From Hyalangium gracile (lineage in GTDB: Bacteria; Myxococcota; Myxococcia; Myxococcales; Myxococcaceae), in contig NZ_JAHXBG010000014.1 of the NCBI RefSeq assembly GCF_020103725.1, positions 1-64,000 of the forward strand: a stretch of DNA of 64,000 nucleotides. The letters run 5' to 3'. This document shows positions 33,006-41,897 of this stretch, piece by piece (position 1 is the stretch's first letter; every line of letters starts with the position of its first letter). A program made the translations under genes and the position numbers. A model generated the notes under the pieces. The model was given only the letters and a program-made list of their open reading frames with translations, was not told the DNA's origin and ran no database searches.

Positions 33006-35744
33006 TCAGGGCTTGAAGCGACCGGTCACCGCCATCGCGGTGTGGTGCACCGGCCCGCTCATGTACGGCTTGTTCGGATCCGACACGGGATCGAAGATCG
33101 CCGTCACCTGGAGGTAGTAGCTCTTGCCCTGCACCACCAGCCCGGGCGGCAGCCGGAGCTGCGTCTGGGTCGTCGTGAGGTTCGTCAGCTGGAGCCGGTT
33201 GGTGCCGCCGCTGCTCGTGATGACCAGCTCGTACAGGCGCAGCGAGTAGGAGGTCGGCACGCCCAGGCTCGGCGGCGTCCAGCTCACCAGCGGCGCCAGC
33301 CCCACGTTCGCCAGGTTCCCCGTGGCCACCACCCCGTTGATCCGCAGCTCCCTCGGCGGTCCCACCCGAGGAATGACCGGCTGGCTCGACAGCGGCTCCT
33401 GGGCGAACGTGAAGACCGAGAACGCGCGAGGCGTGGTCGTGCTGCCATCCTCGCGCTCCACCGAGTAGCTGACCCGGGAGGACGTCTGGGCGGTGACGAA
33501 CCGCGGCCACGTCGCCGGGTAGGGGTTGCCGTACGTGAACATGGGAACCAGGTCCCCCTGCCCCGCCACGCTGCGCGCGCCGGCGAGATCCGGCCAGCCC
33601 GCGTACTCACCGTACTGCCCGTGGCCCGGCAGGGTGCCGATGTACAGCAGGGTGTCGTACGCCGTCGCGGTGGGGTGCGCGGCCATCGACAGGGCCTCGA
33701 ACGAGGAGGCGCGGTAGTCCACCGGCTGGGTTGTGGTGGGCAGCGGCTCCAGCGTTCCGCTCAGCAGCAGCGAGCCGTCCTCCGACGTCGCGCCGTTCAG
33801 GGTGTTGGTCTGGAAGCTCCGGCGCAGTTCCCGGATCTGCATCCCCACCGGGTCGGTCCGGGACACCATCTGGGAGGCGTAGAACACGTCTCCCCGGTTC
33901 GGGTCGATCCGGGCCGGTGGGGACCCGCAGTTCCGCATGGAGGTCACGTAGTCCATGGAGCCCACGAAGCTCGTGTCGCCCATCTGCGGCGCCTCGAAGA
34001 CGGGCGCAGCGCAGTCCCAGGCGGAGAAGTAGCCGATGCCCGTGCTCGGCGAGTGGAACTCGAGGTCATCGGTGTCCTGCCAGGGAGCCAGGCCGCTGAT
34101 CTGCACGGCGAGCTGGGTGCCCGTCGGCTCGCTCTCCACATCCGGACGGCCTAGCTCGGCGCGGCTCAGATCGAGCGACCGGCTGGTGGCCCACAGGTAC
34201 GCGTTGCCGAACTTGAGCAGGTACGGAGTGCTCTCCACGTTGGGAATCGTGAACGAGCCGTTGCTCTGGCCGCTCCCCGGACGCCAGCTGTAGCTCAGGC
34301 CATCCGCGGTGGGCACCCAGGCGCCGATCGACACCGCGCTCAGATCGGCCGGAACCATGAAGACGGACCCGTCCGCCTGGACGCGGTGGGAGAGGCGCGT
34401 GCCGGTCACCGCCAGCCCGCCGCACGCGGCGCCCCCGCGTGGAGCGATGGAGAACTGCTGGCGCGTGGTGGCCCCGCCCCCGTCGGTGATGACCGCCGTG
34501 AGGACGACCGTGCCGTCGATGCAGGCCGGCGCCCGCCAGTCGATCTCGCTCGAGGTGCTCGTGCTCCGCGTGGTGAGGATGACGCCCTGGTTCGCGCTCC
34601 AGGTGAAGGTCAGCGGCGTCGACTCCGGATCATGCGCCGTGAGGCCCACCGTGGCGACCTCGCTGCCGCCCACCTGCTCGGAGCTCTTGAAGGTGCTGTC
34701 GACCTGGGGCGCCACATTGGCGCTCGGGTCGGACCCCACCAGGAGCGAGAGCGTGCCCGTGGTCTGCCCCCCGCGCCCATCCGTGACGGTGACGGTGAGG
34801 TTGCAGCGGTTGCCAGAGGCCGGCTGCGCCAGCACGGCGAACGAGGGCGTGGCCGTGTTGCTCCGGCCGAACACGCCCTGGCAGTTGGAGGTCCAGGAGA
34901 AGCTCAGCGTGTCCGCGTCCGGATCGAAGACCACCGCGGCGATCTGGGAGTCCCGGTTGGGGACGAGGACGGACGGCGCCGCCATCATGGCGGTGATGCG
35001 GGGCCACGTGTTGAAGCCCACCGTCACCGTGGCATTGCCCGTCGAGCCGGAGCGCTGCACGCTGATGTCGACCGTCAGGGTGGCGCTCGTGCCCTTCGAG
35101 TCCGTCACCTCGAGCCGCAGCACCTGCACGCCCTCGGTGGTGGGAGCCACCCAGTTCGTCACCGCCGCGGTCGACGCGCTGAAGCTGCCCGCGGACGAGG
35201 TCCACGCGTAGGTGATCGTGTCCTCCGGGTTGTCGTCATGCGCGGTGGCCGTCAGCGTGATCGTGCCCCCGGGCGACACCTGGTTGGAGGACACCACGAC
35301 CGAGTCGATCGTCGGCGCCACGTTGTTGTACTGCGGCGGAGGGTTCACCTGCTGCAGCAGGATGAGGATGTTGACCGTGCTGCCCGCCGCGACCGTCGTC
35401 GGCCCCGCCTGCCCCTGGTAGAGGAGCGTCGAGGCCGCGTCGAAGGCCTGGGCCTCGAAGACGCGATCCAGCCCCGCCGGAATGTCGGCCAGGGTGCCCT
35501 GCCAGGTGCCGCCCTGCAGCGTCAGCTCCGTGCCGATGGGCGTGGGGATGCCAGGCCCCCGCACCGCCACATGGACCCGAGCCACCCCCTCGGCCGCCAG
35601 CTCCCGCGGGAGCATGACCTTGATCTCCGCGCGACCTGGCTGCGGAGCGTTGTTCCCATTGCCGCCACAGCCGGCGAGCACCACCATGGCCAGCGCCGCG
35701 ATGGCATGCGCCACCGCCCGCCGGCTCCCATTCAGAAATGACAC
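33006..35744 (-). CDS. Large surface lipoprotein with Ig-like/PKD and fibronectin-like domains
   Basis: A 912-residue lipoprotein with lipobox VLAGC near residue 25. After an N-terminal beta domain (AEIKVMLPRELAAEGVARVH), three PKD or cadherin-like units follow, recognisable by NNVAPTIDSVVVSSNQVSPG, TAHDDNPEDTITYAWTSS, FDPDADTLSFSWTSNC and TAHDPESTPLTFTWSANQG. The C-terminal part includes a fibronectin-III-like segment (PLVSWTPPSLGVPTSYSLRL). The GTG start has GGGGGAGG seven bases upstream. Such proteins typically sit on the outer surface and bind polymers or other cells; no enzymatic motif is visible. It is a single gene between the thioesterase and the methyltransferase. Confidence 0.8.
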   Translation of the reverse strand: MSFLNGSRRAVAHAIAALAMVVLAGCGGNGNNAPQPGRAEIKVMLPRELAAEGVARVHVAVRGPGIPTPIGTELTLQGGTWQGTLADIPAGLDRVFEAQAFDAASTLLYQGQAGPTTVAAGSTVNILILLQQVNPPPQYNNVAPTIDSVVVSSNQVSPGGTITLTATAHDDNPEDTITYAWTSSAGSFSASTAAVTNWVAPTTEGVQVLRLEVTDSKGTSATLTVDISVQRSGSTGNATVTVGFNTWPRITAMMAAPSVLVPNRDSQIAAVVFDPDADTLSFSWTSNCQGVFGRSNTATPSFAVLAQPASGNRCNLTVTVTDGRGGQTTGTLSLLVGSDPSANVAPQVDSTFKSSEQVGGSEVATVGLTAHDPESTPLTFTWSANQGVILTTRSTSTSSEIDWRAPACIDGTVVLTAVITDGGGATTRQQFSIAPRGGAACGGLAVTGTRLSHRVQADGSVFMVPADLSAVSIGAWVPTADGLSYSWRPGSGQSNGSFTIPNVESTPYLLKFGNAYLWATSRSLDLSRAELGRPDVESEPTGTQLAVQISGLAPWQDTDDLEFHSPSTGIGYFSAWDCAAPVFEAPQMGDTSFVGSMDYVTSMRNCGSPPARIDPNRGDVFYASQMVSRTDPVGMQIRELRRSFQTNTLNGATSEDGSLLLSGTLEPLPTTTQPVDYRASSFEALSMAAHPTATAYDTLLYIGTLPGHGQYGEYAGWPDLAGARSVAGQGDLVPMFTYGNPYPATWPRFVTAQTSSRVSYSVEREDGSTTTPRAFSVFTFAQEPLSSQPVIPRVGPPRELRINGVVATGNLANVGLAPLVSWTPPSLGVPTSYSLRLYELVITSSGGTNRLQLTNLTTTQTQLRLPPGLVVQGKSYYLQVTAIFDPVSDPNKPYMSGPVHHTAMAVTGRFKP

Positions 35745-35887
35745 GAAGCAACCTCCCCCACTGCGTGGAATCGATTTCGCCGAAGCGTAACGAGACGCCC
35801 GACACGCCCCGGGAGCACACGGCCCATCCCGGAGACAGAGGACTCTCCGGTGCGCTCACTGGGGACGCGGCGCGCACCCTACCATGC

Positions 35888-36451
35888 TCAGGGCCGGAGC
35901 GTCGCCACCAGCCGCGCCTCGTGCCGTCCTTCCTCGGTCCAGCCCTCGGTGTAGGAGACGACTTCCAGTCCTCGGAGCAGCCCGGGCAGCTCGCCGTCCT
36001 CGAGCAGGAACCGCGCGGACGGGTGCGGGTTGCGCTGGAGGTTGCTGCGCGTCGGCTGGGCGAACACGAGCAGCCCGCCCGGCGCGAGCACCCTCGGGAA
36101 CGCCGCGAACAGCGGGCGCCAGAGGAAGTTCAGGCAGAGCACGAGCGCATGAGGCCCGCTCGGCAGCGGCTCCGTCTCCAGATCCACCCGCTCGCACCGC
36201 AGCGGGAGTCCTGCCTCTCGCGCGACGGCCGCGGCGCGCTCCAGCGCCACGTCCGAGACATCCACCAGCGTCACCTCCAGGCCGCGCCTCGCGAGCCACA
36301 GGGAGTCATGCCCCGGCCCTCCCGCCACGTCGAGCGCCCGGCCGCCACTCGGGAGCCGGTCCGCGAGCGACTGGAGGAAGCGCGAGGGCTCCGAGGCCCC
36401 CGCCTGCTCCCGGTAGCGGCCATTCCACCTCTCACGATCGGCTTGGGACAT
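35888..36451 (-). CDS. SAM-dependent class I methyltransferase
   Basis: A 187-residue methyltransferase. Motif I is ALDVAGGPGHDSLWLARRG, followed by acidic VTLVDVSDVAL, then CERVDLETEPLP and VLCLNFLWRPLF. The compact size and the opening ERWNGRYRE resemble TehB-like and thiopurine-methyltransferase-like proteins. The substrate is unknown. It begins 16 bp after the end of the Ser/Thr kinase gene on the same strand, so the two are likely co-transcribed. Confidence 0.85.
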   Translation of the reverse strand: MSQADRERWNGRYREQAGASEPSRFLQSLADRLPSGGRALDVAGGPGHDSLWLARRGLEVTLVDVSDVALERAAAVAREAGLPLRCERVDLETEPLPSGPHALVLCLNFLWRPLFAAFPRVLAPGGLLVFAQPTRSNLQRNPHPSARFLLEDGELPGLLRGLEVVSYTEGWTEEGRHEARLVATLRP

Positions 36452-36467
36452 TCCGCCTGCTCTCCGC

Positions 36468-39026
36468 TCACGGGCGCCGGGTGGTGGCGCTGAACTGCTG
36501 GTCCAGCCAGCGGGAGACTTCCTGGCTCCGAGGCTTGTTGCCGATGGAGCGGTAGTGCTCCAACGCCTCCCGGGCCAGGCGCTGAGCCTGTTCCCCCGAC
36601 TGGCCCGCGGCCACGAGCGCGCGCGCCAGGGTGAACTGGAGCTCCGCGGGCTCGGGGGGCCGCACCTCCTCCAGGGCTCGCCGCAGCGGGGCCAGGGCCT
36701 CCCCGGGCCGGCCTCGCGCCAGGGCCACCTCGGCCAGGCCCAGCAGCGACTCGGCGACCTGATGGTGTTTGTTGCCCAGCGCCTTCTCCGAGATGGTCAG
36801 CCCTCGGAGCAGGTGGCGCTCGGCATCATCCAGCGCCCCCACCCGCACCAGCGCGCGGCCCAGGCCGGTGAGCGTGTTGCCCATCTCCGGATGCTCGGGC
36901 CCCAGCGCCTTCTGCGTCATGAGCAGGGCGCGCTCGTAGCTGGTGCGCGCCTCCTCGAAGCGCCCGAGCTCCGTGAGCACCACCCCCATATTGTTGTGCA
37001 TGGCAGCCACGAAGGGGTGCCCGGGCCCCAGCACCTTCTCCATGTGGACCGCGGCCTGCTGGAAGCGGCTGAGCGCATCCTCGAGCCGCCCCACCTTGTA
37101 GAACATGCCTCCCAGGATGTGGAGCGACTCGGCCCGCGCCAGCGCGTCCCCTGAGCGCTCGACGGCCGTCTCCAGGAGCACCGTCTCGGTGGACAGCGCG
37201 TCCGGAGGCCTCGACATGCGGACCTCCGCGTTCCAGATGAGCATGTTCCACAGCCGGGCCATCAGCACGTCATCCTTCGAGCGGGCGGCCTGCACCAGCG
37301 CCTGACGCAGCAGCGCGTCCGCCTGCTCGAAGTGGCCCATCGCCCCGTTCAGCCTTCCCAGGTGGTACAGCGCCTGGGCGCGCAGCGGCGCATGGTCCAG
37401 CGCCTCCACCTCCGGGAGCACCTCGCGGCCCAGCACCACGCCCTCCTGGTACTTGCCCGCCATCCACATGGACTCCAGGCGGTCCACCTTCGCCTGCAGC
37501 GCCTCGGCCCGGGCGCGCGCCGCGGGCTCCCGGGGCAGGGGCACCGCCGCGGTGAGCGCCTGCGTGTTCGCGCACTCCTCCAGCGGCGGCAGCAGGCCCA
37601 CGGCCTGGAGGGACTGGGACACCATCTCCGGGTTGGAGTCCGCCGAGAGCAGCTTCACCACCGCGCCGAGCTGGGCGCGGCGGCGCTCCAGGCAGGACAC
37701 CTGCAGCGTGATGAGCTCGAGCTGCCCCTCGTCGCTGCCCCGGCCAGCCTCGCACACCTCGGTGCGCAGCCGGCTCCACTCGCCGGCATAGCCGTCCAGC
37801 GCCGCCTGCACGCGCTCCGCGGTGCCCTCCGCGTACGAGAGGCCCGTGGCCAGCAGTGCCTTGCGCAGCTGCTGGCGCAGCGGCGCGTCCCACACCCCGG
37901 ACAGCCGACGCTCCATCTGCTGGCAGTCCACCCGCTCCCGCGTCCCCCAGGTGAACGCCAGCGCCACCAGCGCGCCCGTGCCCACCACCAGCCCCGCCAC
38001 GCGCAGCCGGGCCCGCCGCTTCTGCTCGGGGTCCGCCTCCAGCGCGGCGATGAGCTCCTGCATGGAGGCGGGCCGCTGCAGTGGATCCGCGCTCAGGCCC
38101 CGGCACACCACCGCCCTCACCCAGGCGGGCACCGGGGAGGACTCGGGCGGAGGGTTGATGCGGCCCTGGCGCTGCGCCTCCCAGCGCTCGGAGATGCCCT
38201 CGCCCGGGAAGGCGGGCTGCTGATAGAGGGCCTCGTAGAGCGCCACGCAGAAGGAGAACAGATCGCTGCGCGTGTCCACCGGCTGCCCCGACAGCACCTC
38301 CGGAGCCATGTAGAGCGGGGTGCCCACCAGCAGGCCGTGATCGGTGTCCGGGCCGTTGACCTGCTGCCCCACCGAGGCGGGATCCACGCCTCGAGGCGCG
38401 GCCGCCCGGGCCAGGCCGAAGTCCGTCACCCGCGGCCGGCCCTCCTTGCCCACCAGCACGTTCTCCGGCTTGAAGTCGCGGTGCACCAGCCCGGCCGCGT
38501 GGGCGGCCGACAGCCCGCGCGCCGCCGCCAGGAACATCCCCAGCACCTCACGCCACGGGCGCGAGCCATGGCACCACTGGCGCAGGGTCTGCCCCTCCAC
38601 CAGCTCCATGGCGATGAAGACGGTGCCGTCATCCAGCGTGCCCGCGTCGTAGACGGCCACCACGTTGGGGTGGCTCAGGCGCGCCATGGACTGCGCCTCG
38701 CGCAGCATGCGCACGTGGAGCGAGGAGCCGCGCTCGTCCTGCTCCAGGCGCATCAGCTTGAGGGCCACCCGCCTGTCCAGCCGCGTGTCATAGGCGGCCC
38801 GCACCGTGCCCATACCGCCCCGGCCCAGCTCGTCCAGGACGATGTAGCGGCTGGCCAGCGAGCGCCACTCGGGCGTCGCGGCGATGGCGGGCACGCTCCC
38901 GGGGGTCTTCAGCTCCACGACAGGCAGCTGGCCATCAGGCCCCCGCCGGGCGACGAGCGTATCGTCGAGCGACTCGGGGACCTGCTCCGCGCTGGTGCCA
39001 CTGCTGCTCTTCGGGTCGCCGCTCAC
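36468..39026 (-). CDS. Ser/Thr protein kinase with TPR repeats
   Basis: An 852-residue protein. The kinase domain (about 60-335) has G-loop GRGGMGTVRAAYD, Lys in RRVALKLM, HRDFKPENVLVG, VTDFGLARA and APEVLSGQP, so it should be active. A likely membrane helix (VAGLVVGTGALVALAFTWG) sits near residue 350. The rest is helical, with tetratricopeptide repeats from about 550 to 810 (for instance ALYHLGRLNGAMGHFEQADA, AAMHNNMGVVLTELGRFEEA and NTLTGLGRALVRVGALDDAE). Myxobacteria have many such kinases, in which the repeats bind partners. The GTG start is the first of the frame. The methyltransferase follows in the same direction. Confidence 0.9.
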   Translation of the reverse strand: MSGDPKSSSGTSAEQVPESLDDTLVARRGPDGQLPVVELKTPGSVPAIAATPEWRSLASRYIVLDELGRGGMGTVRAAYDTRLDRRVALKLMRLEQDERGSSLHVRMLREAQSMARLSHPNVVAVYDAGTLDDGTVFIAMELVEGQTLRQWCHGSRPWREVLGMFLAAARGLSAAHAAGLVHRDFKPENVLVGKEGRPRVTDFGLARAAAPRGVDPASVGQQVNGPDTDHGLLVGTPLYMAPEVLSGQPVDTRSDLFSFCVALYEALYQQPAFPGEGISERWEAQRQGRINPPPESSPVPAWVRAVVCRGLSADPLQRPASMQELIAALEADPEQKRRARLRVAGLVVGTGALVALAFTWGTRERVDCQQMERRLSGVWDAPLRQQLRKALLATGLSYAEGTAERVQAALDGYAGEWSRLRTEVCEAGRGSDEGQLELITLQVSCLERRRAQLGAVVKLLSADSNPEMVSQSLQAVGLLPPLEECANTQALTAAVPLPREPAARARAEALQAKVDRLESMWMAGKYQEGVVLGREVLPEVEALDHAPLRAQALYHLGRLNGAMGHFEQADALLRQALVQAARSKDDVLMARLWNMLIWNAEVRMSRPPDALSTETVLLETAVERSGDALARAESLHILGGMFYKVGRLEDALSRFQQAAVHMEKVLGPGHPFVAAMHNNMGVVLTELGRFEEARTSYERALLMTQKALGPEHPEMGNTLTGLGRALVRVGALDDAERHLLRGLTISEKALGNKHHQVAESLLGLAEVALARGRPGEALAPLRRALEEVRPPEPAELQFTLARALVAAGQSGEQAQRLAREALEHYRSIGNKPRSQEVSRWLDQQFSATTRRP

Positions 39027-39092
39027 GTCCGCTCATTCTAGGCGAATGAAGCGGCCTGTCCCCAGCGACACCACGGCAGGCGCGAGCGCCCG

Positions 39093-40088
39093 TCAGCGGC
39101 AGGGGCCGCAGTCGATGCCGCAGTTGTCGGGCCGGCGCGCCACGCCTGCCCCCTGGCCGCAGTGCTCGGTCGCCTGGCAGATGCCATCGCCACAGACATG
39201 CAGGGCCGCCGGCTGGATGCGTGTGGTCACCGGGCGGTACCGCACCCCATTGTAGGTACACTCGCTGTAGTAGAGGCCCGACGCATCCAACGTGCAGTGA
39301 TGGTGCTCACACGCACCGACCCGGAGGATGGGCTCGCACTCGGGGTTCGTCCCGATCTGCGTCCTCGACAGCCCGCAGCCCCGCACGGAGCTCTCGTCAC
39401 AGGCCAGCATGTTGCGATCGTTGCCGGCGTACAGCCCCTCGTTCCGGAAGAGGTTGCCGAAGAAGCACGCCTCCCTCACACCGTAGTCCGAGAGCTCCTG
39501 CGCCGTGTAGGGGATCTCCGCGCCCAGGGCGTCGCGCCCCAGCAGCGAGAAGTTCACGTGCAGTCCGTACGGGTTGGCGTGAGCGGCCAGGCACGCCGAG
39601 ACGAGCTGCTCCTCCAGCTCGGTGGCGGCCTGCCCCGACGCCCAGCCGGGAGCCAGCCCCACCTGGCCGTACCACGTGTGCGTCACCCCCGTGCCGGGGA
39701 TCGAAAAGGTGCGCGTCTCACCGGCCGGCACCGCGCAGGCGACGATGTACTTCATCAGCTCGGCGCGCACCTGGGGATCGGCGTTGAGCCAGGTGGCGAA
39801 GGCGCCATTGGTGGCCAGCCCGTTGGTGGCCAGCCCGTTGGTGGCCAGCCCGTTGGTGGCCAGCCCGTTGGTGGCCAGCCCGTTGGGATCCTCCAGCGCC
39901 TGGGTGTGCTGGCCCAGCGAGGACTCCTCAGGGAGCACAGCGTCACACATGCTCCCCAGCCCCTCAGCCTCATCCGAGAGCGAGGAGCCGCCGCACGCGC
40001 TCCCCAGCAAGGTGATTCCCAGCAGCCCTACCGCCCATGCCGCCCTCTTGCCTACGCAGTGCGTGCTTCCGCCCCAGGACAAGCTCAT
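39093..40088 (-). CDS. Lipoprotein with NGLAT tandem repeats and Cys-rich tail
   Basis: A 331-residue lipoprotein with signal GLLGITLLG and lipobox GSAC near residue 27. Shortly after comes a stretch of five exact NGLAT pentapeptides. The central domain (FATWLNADPQVRAELMKYIV, TWYGQVGLAPGW, EEQLVSACLAAHANPYGLHV) is of unknown family. The C-terminus is Cys-rich, with VCGDGICQATEHCGQG and NCGIDCGPC, a pattern common in exported myxobacterial proteins. The ATG at 40088 is preceded by AGGTGGGGGTGA. The upstream 130 bp are unusually AT-rich and should hold the promoter. Confidence 0.75.
   Translation of the reverse strand: MSLSWGGSTHCVGKRAAWAVGLLGITLLGSACGGSSLSDEAEGLGSMCDAVLPEESSLGQHTQALEDPNGLATNGLATNGLATNGLATNGLATNGAFATWLNADPQVRAELMKYIVACAVPAGETRTFSIPGTGVTHTWYGQVGLAPGWASGQAATELEEQLVSACLAAHANPYGLHVNFSLLGRDALGAEIPYTAQELSDYGVREACFFGNLFRNEGLYAGNDRNMLACDESSVRGCGLSRTQIGTNPECEPILRVGACEHHHCTLDASGLYYSECTYNGVRYRPVTTRIQPAALHVCGDGICQATEHCGQGAGVARRPDNCGIDCGPCR
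39808..39882. repeat. Five exact 15-bp tandem repeats in coding sequence
   Basis: The unit TTGGTGGCCAGCCCG is repeated five times without change and followed by a partial copy. In the minus-strand gene it encodes NGLAT repeats. Perfect identity at DNA level suggests recent or ongoing copy-number change. Confidence 0.9.
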
Positions 40089-40217
40089 GGAATCACCCCC
40101 ACCTCGGTTGTTTTTTTCCAGTGTACTCAAACTCACAAGGTATGACACTGGTTTTTTGTCGAAAGGGGGACATCCAGAGTTGCTTTGAGTCCCTCGCCTG
40201 GAGGGGAATTCCGGGCC

Positions 40218-41789
40218 TCAGGCGGCGGTGCGGTAGGGCTCGGGGCGCGGGGGCATCCCCGGCGCATCCGGCACTACCCGCAGCATCCGCTTGATGCCGT
40301 TGCGGTCCAGCACCAGCCGCACCATCTGCACGGAGACCTTCTCCTGGTCTGCCTCGTCGGTGGTGAAGCGGAAGGCCAGATCGATCTGGTAGCTCTTGGT
40401 GGCCTTCACCCGGCCCACGGTGAAGTCCTCCAGGTCCACGTACTCCAGCGCCAGCTCCGGGTCGTCCATGTCGCGCAGGAAGCGCTCCACGTTGAAGCGG
40501 ATGATGTCCGTGACGCCCTCCAGCCCGCGCTGCGTCTGCGGCAGCAGCTCCGCGTCCAGGACGATCTCCTTCTGGTAGCGGATGACCGTCTCGGCCAGCT
40601 CGCCCTGGGACACGGTGATGAAGTCATCCAGCCGGCGCAGGGCGGCGATCTCGGGCGGCACCTTCACCGTGCGCCCGTAGTCCACGCGCTCCTCGAGCGT
40701 ACCCAGGCACTTCTTCGTCACCGGATCGACGATCTCCGCCATGCGATCGAACAGGTGCATGGAGGCGAACTTGCTGAAGATGCGGCGCAGGCCCTCCTTG
40801 ATGCGGTCCTTCACCATGTAGCCGACCACGGCGATGAGGAAGAAGTTGAGGCTCACCTGGGTGAAGCGCGCCTGCGCCCAGATGGCCACCGCGGTGGCGA
40901 ACGCCATGGCCAGGCCCGCGGCGATGGCGAACAGCACCTCCTCCCAGCCCTGGCGCTTCTGCTTCCGGCGCGCCGAGAGGAAGAGGATGTTCATGCAGAA
41001 CTTCTTCAGGAAGCCGATCCGGAAGATGTACTCCTCGTTGTCTCCGGTGGGGCTCAGCACGCTGCGCAGCTGGTTCTCCTTGCGGTAGGACTCCTCGCGG
41101 ATGACGGTGCCCATCAGCGCCTTGCGCGGCTCGATGTAGACGCCCGAGCGCGGCAGCGAGTCCATGTCCGCCACGGCCTTGCGGAAGTACTGCTCCACCG
41201 TGAGGCTCATGTACTCGTCCACCAGGCGCAGCGAGGCGCGCGTCTTCTCCTGGAGCCGCTGCACGGCGTCGGCCTTGGCCCACGCGCGGAAGCGCCCCAG
41301 CACCTGGACCACCGCCTCCTGGGTGCCGAGCACCAGCCGCTGCAATTCGGCGCAGTCGGCCTCGCTGAGCGTGGAGGCGGCGGGCGGCTCGCACCGCCCA
41401 TCCACCAGCTTGCCGAAGCGGCGCAGCGCCCCGCGGAAGATGCAGCACAGGAGCTTGGCCTGGTAGACGAGCTCCGCCTCCGTCCCCTCCCCCGTGCGCA
41501 GCCACGCCTCCAGCTTCGCCAGCGGAGAGGTGTCCGAGCTGAGCACCTCCTCCAGGCCCATCACCGGCGTGGTGAAGCGCACGTAGTTGTGGATGTCCGC
41601 GTAGAAGTCCGCCCGCGGGTACGTCTCCGCGTCGATGTTCAGGCTGTTGGGCAGGAACAGGAACATCTCCACGAGATAGCGCGTCTCGTCGTCGGCACCC
41701 GACGGCTGATACTCGAGCTTGATCTCGAACTGCTTCCGGTCGTGGACCTCCAACCGGTTCTGAAGCAGTGGAGCGGGTTCCTGACGCAC
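40218..41789 (-). CDS. Conserved-looking membrane protein of unknown function
   Basis: A 523-residue protein with a long cytoplasmic N-terminal region, two membrane helices at about 290-330 (VLFAIAAGLAMAFATAVAIW and VSLNFFLIAVVGYMV) and a C-terminal soluble domain of nearly 190 residues. Features include LVEMFLFLPNSLNID, DFYADIHNYVRFTTP and DFTVGRVKATKSYQIDLAF. The N-terminal and C-terminal parts probably face the cytoplasm. No family recognised. The start is a GTG at 41789 without a strong ribosome site. It is a stand-alone gene followed by a divergent AT-rich region. Confidence 0.7.
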   Translation of the reverse strand: MRQEPAPLLQNRLEVHDRKQFEIKLEYQPSGADDETRYLVEMFLFLPNSLNIDAETYPRADFYADIHNYVRFTTPVMGLEEVLSSDTSPLAKLEAWLRTGEGTEAELVYQAKLLCCIFRGALRRFGKLVDGRCEPPAASTLSEADCAELQRLVLGTQEAVVQVLGRFRAWAKADAVQRLQEKTRASLRLVDEYMSLTVEQYFRKAVADMDSLPRSGVYIEPRKALMGTVIREESYRKENQLRSVLSPTGDNEEYIFRIGFLKKFCMNILFLSARRKQKRQGWEEVLFAIAAGLAMAFATAVAIWAQARFTQVSLNFFLIAVVGYMVKDRIKEGLRRIFSKFASMHLFDRMAEIVDPVTKKCLGTLEERVDYGRTVKVPPEIAALRRLDDFITVSQGELAETVIRYQKEIVLDAELLPQTQRGLEGVTDIIRFNVERFLRDMDDPELALEYVDLEDFTVGRVKATKSYQIDLAFRFTTDEADQEKVSVQMVRLVLDRNGIKRMLRVVPDAPGMPPRPEPYRTAA

Positions 41790-41839
41790 ACCCGCAGTCT
41801 ACGTCACACGACTGTCACAAATGAAGCCAGGGGCCAGCC

Positions 41840-41854
41840 CCCCGGGCGCCGGGG
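41840..41854 (-). terminator. Short GC hairpin downstream of transporter gene
   Basis: Arms CCCCGG and CCGGGG with a three-base loop, 44 bases beyond the transporter stop codon. There is no T-run; a weak candidate only. Confidence 0.3.
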
Positions 41855-41897
41855 AGGAACGCCGTCCACCGATGAACGGCGTCTCTTCCCTCAGGTG

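Noticed and set aside
39808-39882. Possible CRISPR array
   Set aside because: The repeats are contiguous 15-mers without spacers and stay in frame within a lipoprotein gene.
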